Assembly: GCA_944350015.1 (NCBI GenBank)
Contig: CALVNW010000006.1
Location: 1-64,000 of the forward strand
DNA from: an uncultured Clostridia bacterium
GTDB taxonomy: Bacteria; Bacillota; Clostridia; Christensenellales; UBA1242
DNA: 64,000 nt
Reading direction: 5' to 3'
In this document: piece after piece, positions 17,278-26,339 of the stretch
How positions within the stretch are numbered: position 1 is the first letter of the stretch
Layout of the letters: every line of letters starts with the position of its first letter
The notes under the pieces: generated by a model
Seen by the model: only the letters and a program-made list of their open reading frames with translations
The model's database searches: none
What the model was told of the DNA's origin: nothing
Position numbers and translations under genes: made by a program

Positions 17278-19300
17278 TGTACTAGAGCCAAGGGTATACA
17301 ATAGAATTTCGGCGGGCGAAGTTGTAGAAAAGCCAGCCTCTATTGTCAAGGAACTTGTTGAAAACAGTATAGACGCAGGCGCAAAACATATTGTGATTGA
17401 CATTACCGAAGGTGGTATCAAAAATATCACCGTCTCAGACGATGGCTGTGGCATTGAGAAGGGTGATATTGTCACTGCATTTTTACCTCACGCAACAAGC
17501 AAAATTAAAGATGTTGAAGACCTTGACAATATCTTGAGCCTTGGTTTTAGAGGGGAGGCGCTTGCAAGTATTTCTGCTGTCTGCCAGGTTAAACTATCTT
17601 CAAAAACTGCCGACAGCAAGATTGGCTACTCAATAAAGGTCAGTGGCGGAATATTCGACGATGTTGTAGAAGTTGCAAGAGAAAAGGGCACGACAATATC
17701 TTGTTCAAACCTCTTTTTTAACACTCCTGTCAGAGCGAAATTTTTACGTAAACCTAAAACCGAAGAGGCAGAAGTAACTCATTTAATAGAAAAGTTTATG
17801 CTTTCTCATAGTGATATTGCCTTTGCCTATTATGTTGACGGAAAACAAGTTTACAACACTACATCTTGTAGTATGCAAGACATAATATATACGATATATG
17901 GAAGAGAGGTCTATGATAACTTAGTGGAAGTCAACTATCAAAACGACAATATTTTAGTCCGCGGATTCGTCACTAAACCAAAAATATCAAAGAGTAATAG
18001 AACCTATCAAACACTCTTTATCAATGGGCGAACAGTTGAAAACTTTTTAATCTCGTCGGCAGTGCAATCGGTTTACGAGGCATTTTTGATGAAGGGGCGT
18101 TTTCCTGTCTACGTGCTTTCTATAACGGTGCCAACTGATAGCGTTGATGTCAATGTGCATCCTTCTAAGAGAGAAGTAAAATTTGACAATCCTAATAAAA
18201 TGTTTTCTATCGTTCGAAAGGCTGTTGAAAATGCTCTTCTTTCAGTTGACCAAATAGCAAGTTTTATCGCTGATGACGAGCAAACTCAAGGCAGTTTGTA
18301 TAGCAATCAACCTCAAAATAATAACGTAAGTGAAAGCCTGCCAAGGTTTAGTCAAGATATTTCTCTTGCAAGTCAAGAAGAAAACAAAACCAGCTTGCAA
18401 AATGCTAACTACCAAAATAACGACGCTTTTAATAAGACAAATTTTGAGAATGCTACAAAGGACACATATATAAAAAATAGTGGGAAAAGTTTTTCAATTG
18501 ATTTGATTGATCCAAACAGCAAACTAGCTTCACCTGAGGAGTTTGAGATAGAAATCAAAAAAAATGAGAAGAGTAGTGACGAAATTGATGACCTATCAAA
18601 TATGTCGCTAAAAGGTCGCTACATTGTGGAGTCAAAAGATGACTCAACCTTTTTCTTTGACCAGTCTGGCGAAAAATTTACTTCTTCTATAATGGCTAAA
18701 AGTCAGTCAGAAAAATTTTTAAACGCCTCTGTCAAAGATGAGATGAAGATTTTAGGCACTCTTTTTAAAACATATATTGTGATTGAACTTCAAGATAGCG
18801 TCTATTTTATAGACCAGCACGCGGGTCACGAACGACTGCTTTATGACAAACTTGTCAAGCAAATCAATGAAAATAACATAAATAAGCAAGGCTTACTTGT
18901 GCCATATAGTTTTACTCTTGGCGCAAAGGAGTCGCAATATCTTGATTTGGCACTTGATGAACTGCGAAAAATGGGCTTTGATATTGAAAAGAATGATTAT
19001 AGGTATGAAATCAAAAGCGTTCCGCTCGTGCTATCTTTTATAGAACTTGACAAATTCGTTGATGAGTTAGTTAAAGATAGCATAAATTGGGATAAAAAGC
19101 CTAGCGATTACATTCATAACAAACTTTGTCAAACCGCTTGCAAACACGCAATCAAGGCAGGAGATGACATCTCAAAAGACGAGTGCGCGTATATTATTGA
19201 GCAGGTTAGAAAGGGTGTTATGCTATGTCCGCACGGCAGACCAATAACTCTTGTAATATCAAATCGTGAATTTGAAAAGATGTTCAAGAGAATTGTGTAA
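17270..19300 (+). CDS. mutL: DNA mismatch repair protein MutL (endonuclease type)
   Basis: 676 residues. The GHKL ATPase domain shows ELVENSIDAG, DDGCGI and GFRGEALASI. A polar linker of about 170 residues (roughly 340-510) follows, then the dimerisation/nuclease domain. The metal motif reads DQHAGHERLLYD, matching DQHA(x)2E(x)4E except that the last position is Asp, and it is accompanied by ACKHAIKAGD and CPHGRP. This indicates a nicking MutL, as expected for bacteria without MutH. Translation is coupled to mutS by an 8-nt overlap. Confidence 0.97.
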   Translation: MINVLEPRVYNRISAGEVVEKPASIVKELVENSIDAGAKHIVIDITEGGIKNITVSDDGCGIEKGDIVTAFLPHATSKIKDVEDLDNILSLGFRGEALASISAVCQVKLSSKTADSKIGYSIKVSGGIFDDVVEVAREKGTTISCSNLFFNTPVRAKFLRKPKTEEAEVTHLIEKFMLSHSDIAFAYYVDGKQVYNTTSCSMQDIIYTIYGREVYDNLVEVNYQNDNILVRGFVTKPKISKSNRTYQTLFINGRTVENFLISSAVQSVYEAFLMKGRFPVYVLSITVPTDSVDVNVHPSKREVKFDNPNKMFSIVRKAVENALLSVDQIASFIADDEQTQGSLYSNQPQNNNVSESLPRFSQDISLASQEENKTSLQNANYQNNDAFNKTNFENATKDTYIKNSGKSFSIDLIDPNSKLASPEEFEIEIKKNEKSSDEIDDLSNMSLKGRYIVESKDDSTFFFDQSGEKFTSSIMAKSQSEKFLNASVKDEMKILGTLFKTYIVIELQDSVYFIDQHAGHERLLYDKLVKQINENNINKQGLLVPYSFTLGAKESQYLDLALDELRKMGFDIEKNDYRYEIKSVPLVLSFIELDKFVDELVKDSINWDKKPSDYIHNKLCQTACKHAIKAGDDISKDECAYIIEQVRKGVMLCPHGRPITLVISNREFEKMFKRIV

Positions 19301-19374
19301 ATAATTAGTTTTCAGTTTGAACTTGCATTATTATTTAAAAACTAACATTGATTATGAAAACACATAAGGATGAT

Positions 19375-20283
19375 ATGGAAAAACAAAAGGTACTATTTAT
19401 TTTAGGTGCAACAGGCTCAGGTAAGTCAGACCTTGCAGTTAAACTTGCCAAACTTTTTGACGGAGAAATTATATCAGCCGACTCAGTGCAAATATTCAAG
19501 CAGTTTAATATTGGCTCAGCAAAGGTAACAAAAGACGAAATGCAGGGCGTAGTGCATTATGGTATAGACCTAATAGAGCCAAACGCCGAGTTTACAGTGT
19601 ACGACTACGTCGAATATACAAAGAAGATGATAGATATAATCGCAAAGAAAGGAAAACTTCCTATTGTTGTTGGAGGAACAGGACTTTATGTTAAGTCTCT
19701 AATTGAAGGGTATAATTTTGGTGACACTGAAAAGCATAGTGACTATAGAGAGGGACTTGAGAAAGAGATTGAAAAAAATGGCTTAGAAAGTGTTTATAAC
19801 AAGCTTTTAAAGCTTGATGAAAAACTTGCAAAAAGCATAGATAGACACAATCCTGTCAGAGTCATTAGGGCGCTTGAGATTGCAAAATTTGGTAGCAACA
19901 AAACTAAAAACAACGTCTGTGAATATGATTTTAAGATAATCGCAACCTCACTTGACAGAGAACTTCTTTACAAAAAGATAAACAAAAGAGTTGACCAGAT
20001 GCTTGAAAGCGGACTTATAGATGAAGTGAAGGCAATCTATAACAGGTACGGCGAAAACTTGCAACCTATGAAGGCAATAGGATATAAAGAGGTTTTGAAG
20101 TATATAAAAGGCGAGATAAATTTGTCCGAGATGAGCGAGCTTATCAAAAAGAACACTCGAAACTACGCAAAGAGACAGCTTACTTTCTTACGCGGTTTAA
20201 AGAATGTTGATTATATTGACAATTCTAACAAAGAAAAGGCATTGATGGTTGCAAAGGAGGATATAGAAAAATGGCTGAAGTAA
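19375..20283 (+). CDS. miaA: tRNA dimethylallyltransferase
   Basis: 302 residues. P-loop GATGSGKS near residue 11, then DSVQIFKQFNIGSAK, the HYGIDLIEP motif, VVGGTGLYVKSL and the C-terminal YAKRQLTFLRG basic segment, all characteristic of MiaA. It transfers a dimethylallyl group to adenosine 37 of tRNAs reading UNN codons, the substrate for MiaB. ATG 19375 is chosen because AAGGAT lies at correct spacing before it. In-frame TTG 19348 and ATG 19354 upstream have none. It follows mutL by 74 nt. A possible long-loop hairpin (TTAGTTTT/AAAACTAA) lies in that gap. Confidence 0.97.
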   Translation: MEKQKVLFILGATGSGKSDLAVKLAKLFDGEIISADSVQIFKQFNIGSAKVTKDEMQGVVHYGIDLIEPNAEFTVYDYVEYTKKMIDIIAKKGKLPIVVGGTGLYVKSLIEGYNFGDTEKHSDYREGLEKEIEKNGLESVYNKLLKLDEKLAKSIDRHNPVRVIRALEIAKFGSNKTKNNVCEYDFKIIATSLDRELLYKKINKRVDQMLESGLIDEVKAIYNRYGENLQPMKAIGYKEVLKYIKGEINLSEMSELIKKNTRNYAKRQLTFLRGLKNVDYIDNSNKEKALMVAKEDIEKWLK

Positions 20284-21491
20284 AAAAAGTTTTAGATGAG
20301 GCAGAAAAGAAACTTGAAGGGCAATTCAAACGAATTGACGAGATAGCATTCAAAAATCAAAAAAAGGTTTTAGACGCCTTTATAGAGCTAAAGGTTTCTG
20401 CGCAGTGTTTTGCTGGCACCACAGGTTACGGCTATGATGATGTAGGGCGAGACACACTTGCAAAGGTTTATGCAAAGGTCTTTGGCGGAGAAAAAGCGAT
20501 AGTATCGCCAATACTTACCTGTGGTACTCACGCAATATCAACTGTTTTGTATGGTCTATTGAGACCGGGCGACCTAATGCTTTCAATAACAGGCGCGCCG
20601 TATGACACATTGCACGACAGCCTTTTTGGCAAGGATAATGGCTCGCTTGAAAATATGTGGGTAAAATATAAGCAAATTGAGTTAAAGTCTGACAGCTCTT
20701 TTAATGAGCAGGAGATATATAAGCAGGTCAAAAAATATAAGCCACAGATGGTCTATCTTCAACGCTCTCGAGGATACACTTCACGAAAGGCTCTGTCGCC
20801 TTATGATATGAAAGAGATTTTTGATAACATTAAGAGGATATCAAAAGATAGTTTCATAGTTGTAGACAATTGCTATGGCGAGTTTGTCGATGATATTGAG
20901 CCTACTAATGTTGGCGCCGATGTTGTAGTTGGCTCTTTAATCAAAAATCCAGGTGGCGGACTTGCTCCAACAGGCGGATACATTGTAGGCAGTGAGAAGG
21001 CTATTGATAAAATCTCGACAAGATATACAAATCCTTCATTAAAACTCGAGGTTGGCTCCTTTGAGATGGGCTATAGACTATTCTATCAAGGGCTGTTTAT
21101 GGCGCCTCACACAGTAGCTCAAGCATTAAAAGGCACAGCACTCGTAGGACAAATTATGGAAGATAAGGGCTACAAAGTTGTGCCATCAAACGATGAAAAA
21201 CCTCAAGATATAGTCAAATCAGTTATATTTAACACTGCGGATGAGCTTATCAAATTTGTCCAAACCGTTCAAAAAGTTTCGCCAGTTGATGGCTATGTTT
21301 TGCCTCTGCCTTGGGATATGCCAGGCTACACCGACCAAGTAATAATGGCAGCAGGAACCTTCGTTGGTGGCTCATCAATAGAACTTTCTTGTGATAGTCC
21401 GATAAGGGCGCCGTACATTGCCTATTTCCAAGGCGGACTCACTTACGAGCACGTAAAAGCGTTTGCCGAAAAGCTTATAGAGCTTTATTAA
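20271..21491 (+). CDS. PLP-dependent methionine gamma-lyase family protein (YnbB-like)
   Basis: 406 residues of the Cys/Met-metabolism PLP fold, in the subfamily once called aluminium-resistance protein. The PLP-binding region is seen in TGYGYDDVGRDTLAKVYAKV, CGTHAISTVLYGLLRPGD, IVVDNCYGEFVD and the Schiff-base lysine in GSLIKNPGGGLAPTGGY. The partner-gene order miaA then this gene is common in Bacillota. It overlaps miaA by 13 nt and has AAAGGAGG upstream. The substrate of this subfamily is not firmly known. C-S lyase activity is a family-based guess. Confidence 0.9.
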   Translation: MAEVKKVLDEAEKKLEGQFKRIDEIAFKNQKKVLDAFIELKVSAQCFAGTTGYGYDDVGRDTLAKVYAKVFGGEKAIVSPILTCGTHAISTVLYGLLRPGDLMLSITGAPYDTLHDSLFGKDNGSLENMWVKYKQIELKSDSSFNEQEIYKQVKKYKPQMVYLQRSRGYTSRKALSPYDMKEIFDNIKRISKDSFIVVDNCYGEFVDDIEPTNVGADVVVGSLIKNPGGGLAPTGGYIVGSEKAIDKISTRYTNPSLKLEVGSFEMGYRLFYQGLFMAPHTVAQALKGTALVGQIMEDKGYKVVPSNDEKPQDIVKSVIFNTADELIKFVQTVQKVSPVDGYVLPLPWDMPGYTDQVIMAAGTFVGGSSIELSCDSPIRAPYIAYFQGGLTYEHVKAFAEKLIELY

Positions 21492-21602
21492 TTGTTTTAT
21501 TTAATTGTAACATTTTAGGTTTTTCGATATGTCATTTAATTATAATTTTTTTAAATTATTAAAGATTGATGGAATTTAAAATAATAAATATTTTTATAGA
21601 TA

Positions 21603-21627
21603 AAGGACAGAATTTCTGTTCTTTTTT
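21603..21627 (+). terminator. Rho-independent terminator
   Basis: Stem AGGACAG (21604-21610) with CTGTTCT (21616-21622, one G-T pair), 5-nt loop, then six T residues. It probably ends the miaA transcript. The 110 nt before it hold no gene. Confidence 0.8.
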
Positions 21628-21652
21628 CTTTGACACTTTCATAGATTAAAAT

Positions 21653-22270
21653 ATGACAAATAAACACAAAAATCGACTTTTTGCAAACGCCACAAGCTTT
21701 GTAATTGACACAATTAAACAATGCAAGATTAAGTCTATCATTATTACGTCGCTAGTTGTTATAGCTCTAATCACCGGCATCATAGTTGGTGCGAGAACTC
21801 ATAATAATTACACTATATCTAACAACTTTGGCGTAGTTGATATATCAGACAATGGTGTTATGAGCTCAACCTTTTTTACAAGATTGCTGTCAATGATAGT
21901 TGTGTTTTTGATTTTACTTGCCTCGTCTTATAACAATTATACCTTTGTGATTGGCATAATATTTTTAGGGTATAGGGCATATTTACTAGGGCTCAACATT
22001 TGCCTGATGGTGACAATTTATGGTTTTTCTGGCATAGTTGTATCGGTAATCGTTGCCTTTCCTTGCCAACTTTTAACGCTCCTCGTACTTTCGGTATTTT
22101 TTATTATGATGTCAAAGACGTTTTGTGATTACCGCTCTTTTGGTGGGTGTAGCACTCCAAAACAAAAATCAAAGATAATTTTAACAACGCTTTGTGTCCT
22201 TCTTTTACTATGCCTGCTTGAAACGTTGCTACTAGCACTATTCAGCGCAAAAGTTATTCTAGTAATTTGA
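21653..22270 (+). CDS. SpoIIM-like membrane protein
   Basis: 205 residues with about five membrane segments. The middle part (IIFLGYRAYLLGLNICLM, then IYGFSGIVVSVIVAFPCQLL) resembles the conserved glycine-containing helices of stage II sporulation protein M, which acts with SpoIIP and SpoIID in septal peptidoglycan degradation during engulfment. Similarity is moderate and the protein could be a distant relative. ATG 21653 has no Shine-Dalgarno sequence. A CATAGATTA sequence (21640-21648), fitting the CATANNNTA -10 of mother-cell sigma factors, ends 4 nt before it. It is followed by the dacF-type gene, another sporulation or wall gene. Confidence 0.62.
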   Translation: MTNKHKNRLFANATSFVIDTIKQCKIKSIIITSLVVIALITGIIVGARTHNNYTISNNFGVVDISDNGVMSSTFFTRLLSMIVVFLILLASSYNNYTFVIGIIFLGYRAYLLGLNICLMVTIYGFSGIVVSVIVAFPCQLLTLLVLSVFFIMMSKTFCDYRSFGGCSTPKQKSKIILTTLCVLLLLCLLETLLLALFSAKVILVI

Positions 22271-22339
22271 TTTTATAAATAGACAAATTAAGTATAAAAA
22301 ATAATTTTTTGATAAAACTATTTTCAAAAGGAGAGTTTT

Positions 22340-23494
22340 ATGAAAAAATTTTTAATTATAATGATAATGCTTTGCTTGACACTATCGTCGCTAGTTTTGT
22401 CGCCAATTAGCGCCTTTGCCGAAAGTGGTAATGAGGTAGATTTGACTTGTAAAAGTGCCTGCCTTGTAGATTATGCGTCAGGGAATATGCTGTATAGCCA
22501 CAATCCAAAAGAACATCTTCCTATTGCAAGTATGGTAAAGATGATGACAATACTTTTGACGCTTGAGCAGTTTGACAATGGCTCAATTAATGAGGATACA
22601 CTCATCACAACCACCGAAAACGCCTCTAGTATGGGTGGTAGTCAGGTGTTTATAGACCCATATGTCGATTACAGTGCTGGCGATTTGCTAAAAAGCGTAG
22701 TTATGGCTTCAGCAAATGACGCTTCAGTTGCACTTGCAGAATATATAAGTGGTAGCGAAAAGGCATTTGTCGTAAAAATGAATGACAAAGCAAAAGAGCT
22801 TGGTATGCTTGATACAAACTATGTCAACTGCACAGGGTTGCCAGCGCCAGAGCAATACTCTTGTGCTCAAGACTGCGCCATAGTTCTTAAAGAGGTTGCA
22901 GAACACGAACTTTATCACAAATATAGCACCATATGGATGGACGAGCTTGTGCATCCATCAGGTAGAAAGACCGAGCTTGTAAATACCAATAGACTTATAA
23001 GATATTATGAGGGCTGTGATGGTGGTAAAACTGGCTCAACTAATGAGGCTGGATGTTGCCTTTCGGCATCAGCAAAAAGAAATAATATGCGCTTGATATC
23101 GGTTATTATCGGTGCTCAAAACAGCCAAACAAGATTTAACGAATGTACAAAACTTTTTAACTACGGCTTTGCAAATTATGAAAGCAGAAATATAGTTGAC
23201 GCAAGTAAACCAGTTATGAATTTGAAAGTTAGCAAAGGTCAGCAAGATAATGTTGACATTTACGCAAAGGAAAACTATGCTGTCGTTGTAAAGAAGGGTG
23301 ATAAGACAACTTATGACGTCACCTTTGAAAATCCTGTTGCCATCAAGGCGCCTACAAAACAAGATGACGTAATAGGCAAGGTAATAGTTTCAAATAGTGG
23401 CAATGTTTTAAAAGAGATAGACCTTGTTGTAAAAAGTAATATTGACGCTTTATCACTAAAAGATTGCTTTGATAAAGTGGTTGAAACTTGGTAA
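22340..23494 (+). CDS. dacF: D-alanyl-D-alanine carboxypeptidase (DacF/DacB type)
   Basis: 384 residues with a Sec signal peptide ending near SAFAES (about residue 28). The serine-type carboxypeptidase motifs are complete: SxxK as SMVK near residue 64, SxN as SAND and KTG as GGKTGST. A C-terminal beta-rich PBP5-like domain follows. The final 20 residues could form the usual amphipathic membrane anchor. It trims the terminal D-Ala of peptidoglycan stems. DacF-like members act in the forespore and this gene sits among sporulation genes, but a vegetative role is equally possible. Strong AAAAGGAG site. Confidence 0.93.
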   Translation: MKKFLIIMIMLCLTLSSLVLSPISAFAESGNEVDLTCKSACLVDYASGNMLYSHNPKEHLPIASMVKMMTILLTLEQFDNGSINEDTLITTTENASSMGGSQVFIDPYVDYSAGDLLKSVVMASANDASVALAEYISGSEKAFVVKMNDKAKELGMLDTNYVNCTGLPAPEQYSCAQDCAIVLKEVAEHELYHKYSTIWMDELVHPSGRKTELVNTNRLIRYYEGCDGGKTGSTNEAGCCLSASAKRNNMRLISVIIGAQNSQTRFNECTKLFNYGFANYESRNIVDASKPVMNLKVSKGQQDNVDIYAKENYAVVVKKGDKTTYDVTFENPVAIKAPTKQDDVIGKVIVSNSGNVLKEIDLVVKSNIDALSLKDCFDKVVETW

Positions 23495-23514
23495 ATAATA
23501 AATATTTAAATAAA

Positions 23515-23558
23515 AAGGGTGATTTTGAAGCTTAGGCTTTCCAAAGTCACCTTTTTTT
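23515..23558 (+). terminator. Strong rho-independent terminator
   Basis: Ten-pair stem (23518-23527 with 23542-23551, one G-T pair), an inner AAGC/GCTT extension, then seven T residues. It ends the dacF transcript. Confidence 0.9.
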
Positions 23559-23561
23559 AAA

Positions 23562-23682
23562 TTATCGGAAGTCGAACTTTCTTGCAAGGGTGATGCTGAG
23601 GTTTTTTCATACTATGTGATGGGTGGTGGACATAGCACACAAATTCGAATTTCATACTAATAAAATTTTAACATTACATAGT
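23562..23682. repeat. Interspersed palindromic repeat, copy A
   Basis: Starts TTATCGGAAGTCGAACTT and includes the arm ACTATGTGATG (23611-23621). It closes with ATTACATAGT (23673-23682). The 49-nt left flank and the palindromic core match copy B at 31801-31931 with few differences. The right arm ends at the base before the stop codon of the leftward gene at 23683. The inner hairpins are partly deleted compared with copy B. Confidence 0.85.
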
Positions 23683-24195
23683 CTAAATCTTTATAACCTG
23701 AATAATGATGGTAAATCCTATCTCGTATTCAATAGAAACTTGACAATCCTTGTCAGTTTTAAGATAAAAGGTTGCAAGTTCGCTTGTAAAAATCACATCT
23801 TGTGAGTGCAGGATAAATTCTAAATTGTTAAGTTCACTTCCATCTTTATCGAAAACATCTACAGTGAAAAGGTTGTCATCTCCATACGAGTACAATACTC
23901 CGTTTTGATATATACAATTTTCAATAGGGTATACTGAGTATGTGTAAGTATTACTCAGCACCGTCACTTCAATTGTAGTTTTATGGTATTGATTATCAAG
24001 CCGTGCGATTAAATCTACAGTTACAATTCCAGCTTTTAGCCCTAAAATTCTGTCGCTGTTGATATCTATGACATTATTCGCGTTTAAATGCAAGGTGATT
24101 TTATCGGTTTTAAATACAAAATAGCAGAGCAATAAAAATATGCTTACAAGAAGCATTATAAGACTTGTCAAAAGTGAAATTGCTCGTTTTGTCAT
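23683..24195 (-). CDS. Secreted or membrane-anchored protein, unknown function
   Basis: 170 residues from ATG 24195. One N-terminal membrane segment (about residues 5-28) follows a basic MTKR start, and the remainder is predicted to be extracellular and beta-rich, with alternating hydrophobic residues and a repeated Tyr/Asp/Asn composition. One segment (INSDRILGLKAGIVTVDL) resembles bacterial Ig-like (BIG2-type) domains, but weakly. ATG 24195 is favoured over a TTG at 24231, because a TTGTCT/TATTAT promoter puts transcription start about 2 nt before it. No Shine-Dalgarno sequence is seen. The stop codon abuts repeat copy A. No function is assigned. Confidence 0.6.
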   Translation of the reverse strand: MTKRAISLLTSLIMLLVSIFLLLCYFVFKTDKITLHLNANNVIDINSDRILGLKAGIVTVDLIARLDNQYHKTTIEVTVLSNTYTYSVYPIENCIYQNGVLYSYGDDNLFTVDVFDKDGSELNNLEFILHSQDVIFTSELATFYLKTDKDCQVSIEYEIGFTIIIQVIKI

Positions 24196-24203
24196 ACAAG
24201 AAA

Positions 24204-24231
24204 ATAATAGCAAATTTTGTCGAAAAGACAA
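24204..24231 (-). promoter_or_regulatory. Promoter giving a near-leaderless transcript
   Basis: On the minus strand TTGTCT (24231-24226), 16-nt spacer, TATTAT (24209-24204) with extended-10 TG. The predicted start at about 24197 is 2 nt before the ATG at 24195. Confidence 0.65.
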
Positions 24232-24352
24232 AAGAATTTTATAATTTTGTTGACCTTATTTTAATTATATCACTTGGTTAATATGCAAAAACGCTTGATT
24301 TTAAAACAAATATATAATATAATAAATTAGTAATGATTTGCTTGGAGTGAAG

Positions 24353-25165
24353 GTGTTAGAAGAAAATAAGTTAGAGCGTCAAGATGAAGTGAATACATTA
24401 GAAAGCGAAAATGATGTTCAAACAGAACAGCTATCTTTTGTTGACGATAAATACAGGTTTAAGCTAGACAACTTTGAAGGCCCGCTAGACCTGCTTTTGC
24501 ACCTTATTAAAGACGCCAAACTTGATATTATGACCATAAAACTTGCCGACATAACCGAGCAGTACCTTGAGTATATGCAGGATTTAGATAACATAGATAT
24601 GGATAGGGCGAGCGAGTTTATAACAGTCGCAGCAACTTTGATTGAAATAAAGTCTAAACACTTGCTTCCAGTTGAAAGTGAAGAAAGCGAGGAGGTGGAG
24701 GATAGCGAGGCACTACTTCTTCAACGATTAAAAGAGTACGAGTTATTTAAAAAGACAGGACAAAGACTTAGAGAGATTGAGGATATCAATAAATTATATA
24801 GAGCGCCAGGCAAAGAGACCGAAAAAGTCAAGATAATAATCAAAGATATGGTTCTTGACAAACTCTTGGACGCATTTGCAAACCTGCTTGCAAAACAGCA
24901 GGCAAGAGGTAAGGAGAAAGAAGAGCCTAAAAAGATTGTCAAGGATAGGTTTACAGTAGCCGAGAAGATTATATCTATAAGAGGTTATGCTAGAGAGCAC
25001 CGCAGATTTCCGTTTGAAGAACTTTTTACAAACGATATGACTAAGAGTGAGATGATAAATGTCTTTCTTGCTCTTTTAGAGCTGTTGAAGTTGCAAAGTG
25101 TACGGGTGGAGCAAATAGGGATTTTTGAGCAAATCAATATTATTTCAAATGAGGTTCAAGTATGA
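24353..25165 (+). CDS. scpA: Segregation and condensation protein A
   Basis: 270 residues. After a 35-residue polar N-terminus comes the kleisin signature FEGPLDLLLHLIKDAKLDI, then the AATLIEIKSKHLLP segment and the C-terminal winged-helix-like region that binds the SMC head. It closes the SMC ring with ScpB for chromosome condensation. smc is also in this window. GTG 24353 is chosen because GGAG at 24344-24347 is spaced 5 nt before it. The TTG at 24338 has no such site. The stop overlaps the scpB start. Confidence 0.95.
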   Translation: MLEENKLERQDEVNTLESENDVQTEQLSFVDDKYRFKLDNFEGPLDLLLHLIKDAKLDIMTIKLADITEQYLEYMQDLDNIDMDRASEFITVAATLIEIKSKHLLPVESEESEEVEDSEALLLQRLKEYELFKKTGQRLREIEDINKLYRAPGKETEKVKIIIKDMVLDKLLDAFANLLAKQQARGKEKEEPKKIVKDRFTVAEKIISIRGYAREHRRFPFEELFTNDMTKSEMINVFLALLELLKLQSVRVEQIGIFEQINIISNEVQV

Positions 25166-25917
25166 ATATGTTAGATGACAAGAATTTAAAAGAGATAATT
25201 TATTCTATCTTGTTTGTTGCAGGGGATGGAATTGAGAAATCCTTTATAGCAGAAAAGTTAGATATAAGCAAGAAACAACTTGATAGCGCATTAGAGCAAC
25301 TTAAAAAGGAACTTAGTGGCGAAAAAGGTATTCATCTTATTGAATATAAGGACAAGGTCCAACTTGCGACAAACCCAGATTATGCAAGTTACATATCAGA
25401 TGTGCTAAATCCAATACGAGAGAAGTCTTTGACAAGAGCAGCGCTTGAAACTCTTGCTATAATTGCATACAAACAGCCAATTACCAAACTTGACATAGAG
25501 GATATTAGGGGAGTTAATTCCGACTATGCCGTGCAAATTCTTATAGACCAAAATATGATAGAAGTTGTCGGGCGAAAGGATGCTGTAGGCAAACCTCTTT
25601 TGTTTGGAACAACCGAAAACTTTTTAAAAAGGTTTGATATAAAAAATATTTCTGACCTGCCTGACTATGAGGAGCTTTTAGAGAGAATTAAGACAATAAG
25701 ACAGGAAGAGGACGAAGAAAAACAAGACACGCTGTTTAGAAATGTTGATGATCTTGAGTTTAATGAGGAACTTCCTGATTACCTAAAAGGTGAGGATGTA
25801 CAAAAGATAGAAGCCGACGACATTGATGAAGATGTCATAGTAAACGAAGTTGATGTAAATGAGCTTAGGTCGCTTATTGACAGCGCTGACGATACTCAGG
25901 ACGCGGACAACGCATAA
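25162..25917 (+). CDS. scpB: Segregation and condensation protein B
   Basis: 251 residues with the two winged-helix domains of ScpB. Recognisable segments are ALETLAIIAYKQPITKLDIE and GKPLLFGTTENFLKRFDI. The last 80 residues form an acidic, disordered tail (many Glu/Asp), longer than in typical ScpB. It dimerises and binds ScpA in the SMC complex. It is coupled to scpA by an ATGA overlap. A strong terminator follows within 25 nt. Confidence 0.96.
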   Translation: MNMLDDKNLKEIIYSILFVAGDGIEKSFIAEKLDISKKQLDSALEQLKKELSGEKGIHLIEYKDKVQLATNPDYASYISDVLNPIREKSLTRAALETLAIIAYKQPITKLDIEDIRGVNSDYAVQILIDQNMIEVVGRKDAVGKPLLFGTTENFLKRFDIKNISDLPDYEELLERIKTIRQEEDEEKQDTLFRNVDDLEFNEELPDYLKGEDVQKIEADDIDEDVIVNEVDVNELRSLIDSADDTQDADNA

Positions 25918-25939
25918 TACAATATATACTATTATGTCT

Positions 25940-25983
25940 GACATAAATAATACTAGATATAGTGTTATCTATGTCTTTTTTTA
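25940..25983 (+). terminator. scpAB terminator
   Basis: Long imperfect stem from GACATA (25940-25945) to TATGTC (25970-25975), about 15 pairs with a GATA loop, followed by a T-rich run. Confidence 0.88.
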
Positions 25984-26020
25984 TTGGTATTAATATATGA
26001 CCATTCGCATAAAATAAACT

Positions 26021-26170
26021 ATGTTTAAAAAGTATAAAAGCTATGGCGAGCGATATAATTTTGTCAAAGTAAAGATAAAACTCAATAAACTTCTGCTTTT
26101 AAAGGTTCTCTTCATTGTGCTAGTGATTGCTGAAATTGTGCTTGGTATTTTGTGGTGCCTTGGATATTAA
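26021..26170 (+). CDS. Small single-pass membrane protein (49 aa)
   Basis: Short frame with a basic N-terminus (MFKKYKSYGERYNF, then a KVKIKL stretch), one hydrophobic segment of about 20 residues and a CLGY end. It lies between scpB and the SpoIVFB-like gene. There is no Shine-Dalgarno sequence. CATAAAATA (26008-26016), which fits the CATANNNTA -10 of sigma-E/sigma-K, ends 4 nt before the ATG, so it may be a leaderless mother-cell transcript. Coding status is uncertain. Basic-then-hydrophobic order and a plausible promoter support it, and no homologue is recognised. Confidence 0.45.
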   Translation: MFKKYKSYGERYNFVKVKIKLNKLLLLKVLFIVLVIAEIVLGILWCLGY

Positions 26171-26339
26171 AATTTACAAGTTTTATCATATGCTTTTTTG
26201 ATTAGAGTTATGAAAATATTTATCTCACAAAGTTAAGTTATAGTAAATTTAGCATAATCGCAAGCCAAACATAATGGCGAGATTGATGGAAATGCTATAT
26301 AAGAAAGAGGGCGTATTCAATGTATTTAAAAGGTCAAAG

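Noticed and set aside
21630..21652. Vegetative promoter TTGACA with TAAAAT before the SpoIIM-like gene
   Set aside because: Spacing between the hexamers is only 11 nt, too short for sigma-A.
23623..23805. 60-codon plus-strand frame over repeat A
   Set aside because: It lies in the repeat and antisense to the 23683-24195 gene, with no ribosome site.
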